This document shows positions 1 through 12,447 of a DNA stretch of 64,000 bases, in pieces. The stretch is taken from NCBI RefSeq assembly GCF_000701445.1, contig NZ_JNIX01000008.1:310001-374000 (forward strand). Reading direction: 5' to 3'. The notes under the pieces are model-generated. The model was not told the origin of the DNA, did not search any database, and saw only the letters and a list, made by a program, of their open reading frames with translations. Each line of letters opens with the position of its first letter. Within the stretch, counting starts at the first letter, position 1. Origin of the DNA: Brevundimonas bacteroides DSM 4726. Its GTDB lineage: Bacteria > Pseudomonadota > Alphaproteobacteria > Caulobacterales > Caulobacteraceae. A program made the translations under genes and the position numbers.

Positions 1-30
1 GCCGCGCAAGCTGCGGCTACACGCCGCCCT

Positions 31-882
31 ATGGCGATAGGCGTTTTCGACAGCGGCGTGGGCGGGCTGACGGTCCACCGCGAACTGACCCGGCGGTTTC
101 CGGAGCGGGACTTCATCTACCTGGCCGACCAGGCCCATGCGCCTTATGGCGGACGCGGGGGCGAGGAGATCGTCGACCTGACCCGCGCGGGTTGCGAGCG
201 ACTGTTCGAGGCCGGGGCCAGCGTGATCGTCCTGGCCTGCAATACGGCATCCGCCATTGCGCTCCGTCGCCTGCAGCAGACCTGGGTGCCGGAGGCGCGG
301 GCGCGGCATGGGCGGCCGGTCAATGTGCTGGGCATCATTGTGCCGACCATCGAGGCGGCGACCGGCCTGCCCTGGACCTATGAGGCCAAGCGGCGCGGCG
401 ACAAGATCGAGGCGCTGGAGATCACCGGCGTCTTCTGCACCGCCGCCACCGCCATGAGCCGGGTCTATGAGATCGAGATCGACAAGCGGCGCGAGGACCT
501 GGCGGTCTTCTCCGAGCCGTGTCCGGGGCTGGCCGGCCTGATCGAACTGGGGGCACCGGCCGAGGAGCTGACCGTCGTGGTGCGGGACCATGTCGACGCG
601 CTGAGGCGGCGCATCGGGCGGCATCCGGACAAGGCCATCCTGGGCTGCACCCACTATGAGATCGTGGCCGACATCTTCGCCGAGGCCCTGCCGCCCGGAA
701 CGCCCGTCATCAACCAGCCGAGCGCCGTGGCCGATGCTCTGGATCGCTACTTCCAGCGGCATCCTGAATACGGCCTGGGCGACAGCGGACGCCGCACCTT
801 CCTGACGACGGGCAAGCCGGGGCCGCAGTCGGATCTGGTCAGCCAGTTCTGGGGCGCGCCGTTGAGCTTCGAAGCCGCCTGA
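31..882 (+). CDS. murI: Glutamate racemase
   Basis: Interconverts L- and D-glutamate for peptidoglycan precursor synthesis in the cytoplasm. The 283-residue length is typical. The N-terminus carries the family signature FDSGVGGLTV at residues 6-15, and both catalytic cysteines sit in their usual motifs: Cys70 in VLACNTAS and Cys206 in LGCTHYE. The reading frame stays open to the left edge of the window, so a start further upstream cannot be excluded, but the ATG at 31 places the first strand where it normally begins. It is convergent with the small HTH gene that ends 4 nt downstream. Confidence 0.95.
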   Translation: MAIGVFDSGVGGLTVHRELTRRFPERDFIYLADQAHAPYGGRGGEEIVDLTRAGCERLFEAGASVIVLACNTASAIALRRLQQTWVPEARARHGRPVNVLGIIVPTIEAATGLPWTYEAKRRGDKIEALEITGVFCTAATAMSRVYEIEIDKRREDLAVFSEPCPGLAGLIELGAPAEELTVVVRDHVDALRRRIGRHPDKAILGCTHYEIVADIFAEALPPGTPVINQPSAVADALDRYFQRHPEYGLGDSGRRTFLTTGKPGPQSDLVSQFWGAPLSFEAA

Positions 883-886
883 ACGG

Positions 887-1405
887 TCAGGGACCGCCGC
901 CGAGGCGGGCCAGGCGACGCCGTTCGGCCCGGTTGGGCGGCGGGCGAACGCTCGAGGCAGTGGAATCCGGAAAAATAGTCTCCACTCTCTCCACCGTAGG
1001 CGGGGACGGCCTTGCGGGAGCCCCCTGCGATGTGGCGGCGGGCGCCGCGGCGGCTAGCGCCTTGAGCCCATCATGGATGCGCAGCCAGCGCAGGGCGTCG
1101 GCGGAGCGGCCCTGATCCAGCGCGTGGGTCAGGCGACGCCACGCCAGCTCCAGCATGACCGACGGATCGGCGACCGGGGCGTCGAGGTCCAGCGCCTCGG
1201 CCTCCGGCACGGCGCGGGGGCGGTGCAACCAGCCCTCGCGGCCGGCGCGCTTGTAGAAGGTCGAGGACGGGATGCCGAAGTCCTCGCGCAGGCTGGCGAC
1301 CGTGGCACCGGCGAGGTAGGCGTCGCGGACCGCGTCCCACAGCGGATCCGGCTGGGGCGGAGAGCCCGCATCGCAGGTTTCAGGCGTGGCGGTCACGCAG
1401 GTCAT
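887..1405 (-). CDS. HTH-containing hypothetical protein
   Basis: A 172-residue soluble protein of unknown role. Near residues 25-55 there is a helix-turn-helix-like stretch (YLAGATVASLREDFGIPSST followed by FYKRAGREGW), resembling the small DNA-recognition modules of phage terminase small subunits. The C-terminal third is Ala/Pro-rich and ends in a basic NRAERRRLARL segment. An ATG at 1447 would add 14 residues; neither start has a clear Shine-Dalgarno sequence. A longer frame up to 1972 is excluded because it runs antisense through the next gene. Function unrecognised; DNA binding is inferred only. Confidence 0.6.
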   Translation of the reverse strand: MTCVTATPETCDAGSPPQPDPLWDAVRDAYLAGATVASLREDFGIPSSTFYKRAGREGWLHRPRAVPEAEALDLDAPVADPSVMLELAWRRLTHALDQGRSADALRWLRIHDGLKALAAAAPAATSQGAPARPSPPTVERVETIFPDSTASSVRPPPNRAERRRLARLGGGP

Positions 1406-1507
1406 GCCAGCGAGACTATCAGGTCGATACGTCAGAACCGGTCGCATCACGGGACGGACTTGACGCCGAACTGTCGAGAGCGCCCCCTGCCGTCGGGAGG
1501 ATGAACC

Positions 1508-2029
1508 ATGTTTCGACCAGCCTTCATCGGCCTCGGCCTGAGCCTGCTCGCCGTCCCCGCGGGTGCCGAAATCGTGTCTCGCAGCGAGACCGGCTTCAGC
1601 CTGTCGTTCGAACGATCGATCGCCGCCTCGCCCGAGGCCGTGCTCGAAGCCGTCGGCCATCCGGAACGGTGGTGGAGCAGCGCCCACACCTATTCGGGCG
1701 ACGCGGCCAACATCAGCCTCGATCTGCGGCCCGGCGGCTGCTGGTGCGAGGCCCTGCCTGGCGGCGGGGTCAAGCATGGGGAGGCCGTGCTGGTCTGGCC
1801 GGACCGCAGCATGGCGCGCTTCGACGCCCCGTTCGGCCCACTGCAGGGCATCGGCGCCGATGCCGTTCTGACCATGACGTGGACCCTGGTCGAAGGACAG
1901 GCGGAGCGACGTCTGCGCTGGACCTTCGTGGTCAATGGACCTGGCTCGGGCGCCATGGCGGATCCCGTTCATGGGGTCATGGAGGAACAGTTCAGCCGCC
2001 TCGTGAACGCCCTCGAATCCGGCGACTGA
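1508..2029 (+). CDS. Exported SRPBCC (START-like) domain protein
   Basis: A 173-residue protein with an N-terminal signal peptide (MFRPAFIGLGLSLLAVPAGA, cleavage near residue 20). The remainder looks like a polyketide-cyclase/AHSA1-type hydrophobic-ligand fold: a conserved start FERSIAASPEAVLEAV, then HPERWW and an acidic C-terminal helix. The start is supported by GGGAGG 7 nt upstream. The ligand is unknown. Export is a less common setting for this fold, which is usually cytosolic. It lies just upstream of katG on the same strand but with its own 110-nt gap. Confidence 0.75.
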   Translation: MFRPAFIGLGLSLLAVPAGAEIVSRSETGFSLSFERSIAASPEAVLEAVGHPERWWSSAHTYSGDAANISLDLRPGGCWCEALPGGGVKHGEAVLVWPDRSMARFDAPFGPLQGIGADAVLTMTWTLVEGQAERRLRWTFVVNGPGSGAMADPVHGVMEEQFSRLVNALESGD

Positions 2030-4377
<2,348 letters not shown>

Positions 4378-4403
4378 GCCCTACGGACTGACGATCTGAC
4401 GCC

Positions 4404-4440
4404 CCCCCGTCCTCCACGCGAGGGCGGGGGTTTTCTTTTT
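4404..4440 (+). terminator. Rho-independent terminator of katG
   Basis: An 11-bp stem pairs CCCCCGTCCTC (4404-4414) with GAGGGCGGGGG (4420-4430), including one G-T wobble, around a 5-nt loop. It is followed by a T-rich tract (TTTTCTTTTT). It separates katG from oxyR, implying that oxyR has its own promoter. Confidence 0.9.
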
Positions 4441-4503
4441 GTCTCCTCATAAGTCAGCTCGATCGTCATGGCGCAGGACTGAGATCACGCCTATCTCGAT
4501 CCC

Positions 4504-5388
4504 ATGCTCCCCACCCTCAGGCAGCTGCAGTATCTCAAGCTCCTCGCCGAGCACGGCTCCTTCAGTCGAGCGGCCGTGGCCGCATCCGTCAGCCAGCCCG
4601 CGCTGTCGGCCGGCATCCAAGAGCTGGAGAAGGTGCTGGGCGCACCCGTCGTCGAACGCACGCGCGGCGCGGTGCAGCTGACCGCTGTGGGCGCCGAGGC
4701 CGTCAGCCGGGCCGAGGACGTGCTGGCCCGCACCGAGGACCTGGTCGAGGCGGCGCGCAACGCCGGCCGGCCGCTGTCGGGGCGGCTTCGGCTGGGCGTG
4801 ATCCCGACTGTCGCGCCGTTCCTGCTGCCCGCGACCCTGCCGGGGCTGAAGGCGGCCTATCCGCAGCTGCGCCTGTTCATCCGCGAGGACCTGACCGGGC
4901 GGCTGATCGCGGGGCTGAAGGCGGGGCAGCTGGACTGCGCCGTCATCGCCCTGCCCTATGCCGCGACCGGCATCCAGCACGCCCGCATCGGCGACGACGA
5001 GATCCTGGCGGCCGCCCCGGTGGATCACCCCCTGGCGTCGGGCGGCGACATCCAGCCCGGCGCCCTGAAGGGCGAGGACCTGATCCTGCTGGAAGACGGC
5101 CACTGCCTGCGCGACCAGGCGCTGGCCGCCGTCGACATCGAGGCCCCGCGCGGCGAGGACGTCTTCGCCGCGACCAGCCTGCATACGCTTGTGCAGATGG
5201 TGTCCTCGGGGCTGGGCGTGTCCTTCCTGCCGGCCATGGCGGTCAAGGCCGGGCTGGCCGACGACAAGGGCGTGGTGGTGCGGTCCTTCGCGGCCGAAGC
5301 GCCGAGGCGCGAGATCGTCGTGGCCTGGCGCAGCGGATCGAGCCGCGCGGCGGAGGCGCGGCTGCTGGCCGAGGCGATGCGGGTTTGA
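4504..5388 (+). CDS. oxyR: LysR-type hydrogen peroxide regulator OxyR
   Basis: A 294-residue LysR-family activator. The winged HTH is at residues 3-62 (FSRAAVAASVSQPALSAGIQ) and the substrate-binding-like sensor domain follows from about 92. The OxyR hallmark LLEDGHCLRDQAL gives the peroxidatic cysteine as Cys201. The resolving cysteine, nine residues later in the E. coli protein, is replaced by Val210. The only other cysteine is Cys145. Location directly after katG supports the assignment. No strong Shine-Dalgarno sequence precedes the ATG, but the start matches the family. The altered redox switch is discussed in the findings. Confidence 0.92.
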   Translation: MLPTLRQLQYLKLLAEHGSFSRAAVAASVSQPALSAGIQELEKVLGAPVVERTRGAVQLTAVGAEAVSRAEDVLARTEDLVEAARNAGRPLSGRLRLGVIPTVAPFLLPATLPGLKAAYPQLRLFIREDLTGRLIAGLKAGQLDCAVIALPYAATGIQHARIGDDEILAAAPVDHPLASGGDIQPGALKGEDLILLEDGHCLRDQALAAVDIEAPRGEDVFAATSLHTLVQMVSSGLGVSFLPAMAVKAGLADDKGVVVRSFAAEAPRREIVVAWRSGSSRAAEARLLAEAMRV

Positions 5389-5398
5389 GAGGCAGCCT

Positions 5399-5527
5399 CT
5401 CCCTCCCCTTCATGGGGAGGGACCGCGAGCCGCGGGCGAGCGCGGGTGGGGCCGAGCGGTTCGAACCCGCTTTTCGCACCCCACCCTGACCGCTGCGCGG
5501 TCGTCCCTCCCCATGAAGGGGAGGGAG
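5399..5527. repeat. Paired inverted palindromic repeat, family A, short gene-less copy
   Basis: The ends at 5399-5422 and 5504-5527 are exact inverted copies of a 24-nt unit (CTCCCTCCCC, TTCAT, GGGGAGGGA). Each is itself palindromic. Each end continues inward through a GC-rich variable part to a conserved GGGTGGGG (left) or CCCCACCC (right). The whole is a 129-bp long-stem structure between convergent oxyR and acnA. The same end structure encloses the DUF559 gene at 20560-21014. Confidence 0.9.
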
Positions 5528-5540
5528 ATGATCGCGAACC

Positions 5541-8234
<2,694 letters not shown>

Positions 8235-8424
8235 GGGAGTGGTCCTCTGGTTCAGCCGCCCGGACATCCGGTTGCGCCGTCTCGCGGCGATCGCAGGGGC
8301 GCACAGGTCCCCGGCGCGCGCGGCGACAGCCTGCTGCGGCGTCGGCGGATATAGCCGTGGTCGGACAAGGCGTCCATGAGTCCCCGATGGATGCGGGGAC
8401 ATTGAGAACGGGTCGCAGCGGGCG
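8235..8424. other. acnA upstream region, no gene seen
   Basis: This 190-nt stretch holds the acnA ribosome-binding site (AGAGGA) and presumably its promoter. I cannot point to convincing -35/-10 boxes. Open frames here are GC-rich noise. Confidence 0.4.
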
Positions 8425-8583
8425 CTCCTTCTCTCCTGGCGGGAGAAGGTGGCCCGCAGGGCCGGATGAGGGGTACGAAGATGCAGGCGCGCTCCTGGAC
8501 CTGACCCTCACGGCTAGAACCGAGTCACACCCCTCATCCGACCTCGCTGCGCTCGGCCACCTTCTCCCGCAAGGGGAGAAGGA
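8425..8583. repeat. Paired inverted palindromic repeat, family B
   Basis: Left arm 8425-8473 and right arm 8530-8583 are imperfect inverted copies. Each has an outer hairpin (CCTTCTC, short loop, GGGAGAAGG), then GTGGCC, a variable GC-rich part, and an inner conserved CGGATGAGGGG. The architecture matches family A but the sequence differs. The right end abuts the ccmA start codon and supplies GGGGAG as its apparent ribosome-binding site. Confidence 0.85.
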
Positions 8584-9201
8584 ATGATCGCTCGCCTCTC
8601 CATCACCACCCTCACCCTTTCCCGTGGCGAGCGCACCCTTTTTCGCGACCTGTCCTTGACCTTGGCCGCCGGCGAGGCCGTGGCCCTGACCGGGGCCAAC
8701 GGCGCGGGCAAGACGACGTTGCTGCGCGCCATCGCCGGCTTTGTCCGTCCGGAGGCGGGAGCGATCGCCTTCACCGCCGCCGACGGTGCAGAACTCGATC
8801 CGGCCGAGGCGCGCGGACGCGGCCTGCACATGCTTGGCCACCTCGAAGGGCTGAAGGGCGCGCGCACGGCCCGGGACGAGCTGGGCTTTCAGGCGCGCTG
8901 GCTCGGCGGCGAGGCCATCGACGAGGCCGTGTCCGTCATGGGCCTGAAGCCGCTGCTGGACCTGGAGGTCCGCAAGCTGTCGGCTGGTCAGAGGCGGCGT
9001 CTAGCGCTGGCCCGGCTGATCGCGGCGCCGCGTCCGCTGTGGCTGCTGGACGAGCCGCTCAGCCCGCTGGACATACGCTGGCGCGAGGCGGCAGGCGAGG
9101 TCATGCGGCGTCACCTCGAGGGCGGGGGCCTGATCCTGGCCGCCGTGCACGATCCCCTGCCGATCCCGACACGGTCGCTCGATCTGGGAGCCGGCCGATG
9201 A
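8584..9201 (+). CDS. ccmA: Heme exporter ATP-binding protein CcmA
   Basis: The ATPase of the CcmABCD complex, which acts on heme-loaded CcmE during cytochrome c maturation at the inner membrane. It has 205 residues, with Walker [10 protein letters not shown] near residue 35, the ABC signature [14 protein letters not shown], and Walker B LWLLDEP. The ATG directly follows the family-B repeat, whose GGGGAG sits 5 nt upstream and probably serves as the ribosome-binding site. The stop overlaps the ccmB start by ATGA, so translation is coupled. Confidence 0.93.
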   Translation: MIARLSITTLTLSRGERTLFRDLSLTLAAGEAVALTGANGAGKTTLLRAIAGFVRPEAGAIAFTAADGAELDPAEARGRGLHMLGHLEGLKGARTARDELGFQARWLGGEAIDEAVSVMGLKPLLDLEVRKLSAGQRRRLALARLIAAPRPLWLLDEPLSPLDIRWREAAGEVMRRHLEGGGLILAAVHDPLPIPTRSLDLGAGR

Positions 9202-9863
9202 GCGCGGTCGGTGTCCTGTTCCGGCGCGAACTGGCCCTGGCCTGGGGCGGGGGTGGCGGGCCGCTTCTTGCCTGCGGGTTTTTCGCCTGTCTGACCACCA
9301 TCGTGCCGCTGGCGGCGGGGGGCGATCTGGCAACGCTGAGGCCGGTCGCGGCGGGCATCGCCTGGCTGGCGCTCGCTTTGGCGTCGCTGCTGTCGCTGGA
9401 GCGGCTGTTCGAACGCGATCTGGAGGACGGCGCGCTGGACCTGCTGGCGCTCGGGCCGTTGCCGCTGGAGGCCGTCGTCGGGATTAAGGCTCTGGCTCAG
9501 TGGCTGGCGACCGGCCTGCCGCTGGCGCTGGCCGCGCCCGTCGCGGCCCTGGCCCTGGGTCAGGCGCCGGAGCTGGCGATGCTGACCGCGCTGGCGGCCC
9601 TGATCGGAGGATTGGGGTTCGCCTTCACCGGCGCGCTCGGCGCGGCGCTGGCGCTGGGGGCGAAGCGCGGCGGTTTGCTGATCGCAATCGTGGTGCTGCC
9701 GCTGTTCATCCCGCCCGTCGTGTTCGGCGCGGGTGCTTTGACGCGAGCGGCGGAGGGGCTCAGCCCCTGGCCGGCGATGGCGCTGCTGACGGCCTATGCG
9801 CTGTTCGCCGCCGTGATCGCGCCCCCGGCGGGCGCCGCGGCGATCCGCGGTGCCCAAGGGTAG
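9198..9863 (+). CDS. ccmB: Heme exporter membrane protein CcmB
   Basis: Membrane partner of CcmA, 221 residues as is usual. Six hydrophobic segments can be traced, and the family motif [21 protein letters not shown] follows the second. It starts inside the end of ccmA (ATGA overlap). ccmC and ccmD, which normally follow, are absent; the next gene is on the opposite strand. The remaining ccm genes of the window lie at 23.4-27.3 kb. Confidence 0.93.
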   Translation: MSAVGVLFRRELALAWGGGGGPLLACGFFACLTTIVPLAAGGDLATLRPVAAGIAWLALALASLLSLERLFERDLEDGALDLLALGPLPLEAVVGIKALAQWLATGLPLALAAPVAALALGQAPELAMLTALAALIGGLGFAFTGALGAALALGAKRGGLLIAIVVLPLFIPPVVFGAGALTRAAEGLSPWPAMALLTAYALFAAVIAPPAGAAAIRGAQG

Positions 9864-9871
9864 TCACGACG

Positions 9872-10186
9872 TCAACGAACGGCGGCGTAGGACGTCAGGG
9901 TCGAGACGAGGCGAGCGTGCTCGCGCGCCGACATGCAGCGCGGCGCGGACCACGTCTCACCCGTCGCGCGGGCCTGAAGCGCCTGGTCGGCGGTCACGAA
10001 GACGGGTCGCGTGCCGAAGTCGCGACGGTAGGCGGCGCGGGTCGCGGCGTCCTGTTCGCAGATCATGACGACACGCTGCGCGCCGTCCGGGGCGCGGCCC
10101 GGCAGGGCGTGCTGATGCGCCAACGCGGGCAGGGCGGCGGACGCAGCCAGCGTCAGGACGGCGGCGGACAGGGTCAAACGGTTCAT
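9872..10186 (-). CDS. Small secreted hypothetical protein
   Basis: A 104-residue protein with a clear signal peptide (MNRLTLSAAVLTLAASAALP, cleavage after ALA). The short mature domain has two cysteines (in VVMICEQDA and APRCMSARE) that could form a periplasmic disulfide. The start is fixed by AGGAGG 8 nt upstream; the longer in-frame extension to 10420 is not credible. No family recognised. Convergent with ccmB. Confidence 0.65.
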   Translation of the reverse strand: MNRLTLSAAVLTLAASAALPALAHQHALPGRAPDGAQRVVMICEQDAATRAAYRRDFGTRPVFVTADQALQARATGETWSAPRCMSAREHARLVSTLTSYAAVR

Positions 10187-10229
10187 GGCGGGCTCCTCCT
10201 CAGGCCCGAAAAAGCTCAGGGTCCGGAGA

Positions 10230-10258
10230 AATACTGCGCCCATTTTCGGCAATGTAAA
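10230..10258 (-). promoter_or_regulatory. Possible sigma-70-type promoter of the small secreted gene
   Basis: On the minus strand, TTTACA (10258-10253) and AGTATT (10235-10230) are separated by 17 nt, within the only AT-rich patch of this intergenic region. They lie 44-72 nt upstream of the ATG at 10186. The -10 match is modest. Confidence 0.3.
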
Positions 10259-10395
10259 GAAAATAAGACAATCACATCGCAAACTGATGAAGTTTCGCCC
10301 GTTCGTCATGGACTTGCGGCTGCCGCCGAGGGCCGCGATGGCGTGTCGCAGAGCGGCAATTGAGCCGGATGGGCCTGTCATGCGTATCTGCGGCC

Positions 10396-11253
10396 ATGAC
10401 CCGAAGAGGCCTGATCGCACCCGCCCTCGGCGCGCTCGCCGCCGCCTGCAGCCCGCTGGGGTTGCTCAATGCCGTCGGACCGCGCGACCGGGGTGTCCGG
10501 CGAGTCGCCCGGTCGGTGGCCTATGGCGACCATCCCCGCCAGACGATGGACGTCTATGCGCCCGATGGGGCCTCGGGCCTGCCGACGATCGTCTTCTTCT
10601 ATGGCGGCGGCTGGGACTCGGGCTCCAAGGATCTCTACGGCTGGGCGGCCCAGGCCCTGGCGGCGCAAGGCTTCGTCGTCGCCCTGCCCGACTATCGCGT
10701 TGTGCCAGAGGTGGTGTTCCCGACCTTCGTCGAGGACGCCGCGGCCGCGACCGCGCGCGCGGCGGAGCTGGCGCCGACCTGGGGCGGCGTTGCCGAGCGA
10801 CTGGGCGTTGCGGGTCACTCGGCGGGGGCGCATCTGGCCATGATGGTCGCCTTGGATCCGCGCTACATGGCCCGCGCCGGTCGGCCGGATGCGATCCAGG
10901 CGGCGGCGGGGCTGGCCGGCCCGTATGAGTTCCTGCCGTTCAACGTGGCGGCCTCGATCAACGCCTTCGGGCACGTCGGGGACCCGCTGCAGACCCAGCC
11001 CCTGACCTTCGCCCGGGCCGATGCGCCGCCGGTCTGGCTGGGGCATGGCACGGCCGACGTGACGGTCCACGACGAAGATTCGATCCTGCTGGACGCCCGG
11101 CTGCGCGAGCTCGGAGCCCGCTCAGAGCTCAGGCTTTATTCGGACCTGACCCACGAGGACCTGATCGCGACCTTCTCACCGCTGTTCCGCAAGAAGGCGC
11201 CGGTGCTGGCGGACGTTTCTGACTTTTTCCATCGGACGCTCGACACCCTCTAG
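10396..11253 (+). CDS. Alpha/beta hydrolase (carboxylesterase-like), exported
   Basis: A 285-residue esterase-lipase-family enzyme. The N-terminus (MTRRGLIAPALGALAAACSP) has a signal with a lipobox-like AAC, so it may be a lipoprotein. Motifs are the oxyanion hole FFYGGGWDSGS, the nucleophile elbow GHSAGAH, a likely catalytic Asp in GTADVTVHDED, and His in DLTHEDL. An ATG 12 codons upstream (10360) is less attractive because it would precede the signal sequence. Substrate unknown. Confidence 0.8.
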   Translation: MTRRGLIAPALGALAAACSPLGLLNAVGPRDRGVRRVARSVAYGDHPRQTMDVYAPDGASGLPTIVFFYGGGWDSGSKDLYGWAAQALAAQGFVVALPDYRVVPEVVFPTFVEDAAAATARAAELAPTWGGVAERLGVAGHSAGAHLAMMVALDPRYMARAGRPDAIQAAAGLAGPYEFLPFNVAASINAFGHVGDPLQTQPLTFARADAPPVWLGHGTADVTVHDEDSILLDARLRELGARSELRLYSDLTHEDLIATFSPLFRKKAPVLADVSDFFHRTLDTL

Positions 11254-11307
11254 GCATCCTGCCTTGCGGACGGCACAGTCGGCGCACGCTGTTCGCCGGA
11301 GTGTCCC

Positions 11308-12399
11308 ATGCGTCCGTTCGCCATACTCGCCCTGGTGATCTCGGTCCTGATCGCCCCGACCGCGAGGGCGCAGGACCCGGTAGAGGCGGCCTATCGCCAG
11401 GCGATGGAGGTCACGCCCACGCCGACGACCCTGCGGCTGGAGCACGAGGAATGGCGGGCGCAATGGATCGAGTACACCGACGAGCGGGCGGGTCTGGAGC
11501 AGTTCCGGGTGACAGAGCTGGAGCTTGCCACCCGTCGGCACAACGCCATCCGCGCGGCCCGACCCGCGCTGTCGGGCCTGGCCTCGACCTGTGTCGACAC
11601 CGGACTGGCGGGCTGCACGGTCGAGCGAACGGGCAACCTTGTCCTGCCCGACGGGACCACGCTGTATTTCCAGGCCCAGTCGGGGTCTTCGGATGACGTC
11701 GGCGTGTCCGAGGCGATGATCGTGCTCGTGCCCGAGGGCGAGCGCCTGAGGCCGGTGGTCTGGCTGTTCGGGCCGCTCGGGGTGCTGGACCCCGAACTTT
11801 ATCAGGCGCGGGACGACAACGGCGAACCCCTGGCCAACGGGACCTATGTCGCCCTGCCCGCCTATGGCCAGGGCACGGGGATGCAATGGGTCGGGACGCT
11901 GTTTCGCTGGAACGGGTCGTCGGCGGCTCCGACCGAGATTGACGCCCGCACCTGGCTGGCCGACCTCGCCGAGGACCTGCCGGCCGGGCTCGGCGTCTGG
12001 AAGGGTCCGGGGTTCCAGTGGGACTATCTGATGGCCGAGTCGAGCCTGTGGCAGGACGATGACGCCAACTGCTGCCCCACAGGGGGCCAGGTCGCGGTCG
12101 ATCTGAAGGTCGAGGGGGACCGGCTGGTGATGGGCAATGTCTCGGTCATCGACGCGGTCCTGACGGTGGCGCGTTCGATCGATCCGGCGGTGCTGGAATG
12201 GGCCGCGCGTCAGCAGCAGTGCCAGCATTGGCTGGGCGAGGAAGGCTATGATCCGGATCGCACCGCCCAGATCCGGGACACTCTGTCCCGCCTGCGATGC
12301 GCGACGCTCGACGCCGACGAAGCCAGCTTGCGTGCGGCCTTCGCGGACAGGGCCAGCTTCATCGCGGTCATGGACCGGGCGAAGGCCGAGGCCCCCTGA
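11308..12399 (+). CDS. Secreted hypothetical protein
   Basis: A 363-residue protein with a signal peptide ending near ARA-QD (residues 20-23). The mature part has several cysteines (STCVDTGLAGC, ANCCPTGGQ, QQQCQHW) consistent with periplasmic disulfides. A lipase-like or enzyme motif is not evident. It lies between the alpha/beta hydrolase and amn on the same strand with short gaps, so co-expression with the hydrolase is possible. No family recognised. Confidence 0.6.
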   Translation: MRPFAILALVISVLIAPTARAQDPVEAAYRQAMEVTPTPTTLRLEHEEWRAQWIEYTDERAGLEQFRVTELELATRRHNAIRAARPALSGLASTCVDTGLAGCTVERTGNLVLPDGTTLYFQAQSGSSDDVGVSEAMIVLVPEGERLRPVVWLFGPLGVLDPELYQARDDNGEPLANGTYVALPAYGQGTGMQWVGTLFRWNGSSAAPTEIDARTWLADLAEDLPAGLGVWKGPGFQWDYLMAESSLWQDDDANCCPTGGQVAVDLKVEGDRLVMGNVSVIDAVLTVARSIDPAVLEWAARQQQCQHWLGEEGYDPDRTAQIRDTLSRLRCATLDADEASLRAAFADRASFIAVMDRAKAEAP

Positions 12400-12447
12400 C
12401 GAGCTTTGCCGTCTCGCCAAGGTCATGATCCTCCGTTAGAGGAGGCC

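Noticed and set aside
5399..5527. Possibility that the family A short copy is simply a bidirectional terminator
   Set aside because: It may terminate transcription, but the exact match of the 24-nt ends to the distant DUF559-flanking repeats shows a dispersed element rather than a local terminator.
8357..8587. Plus-strand frame ending in LLPQGEKE
   Set aside because: It is translation of the family B repeat, a common spurious prediction in repeat-bearing genomes.
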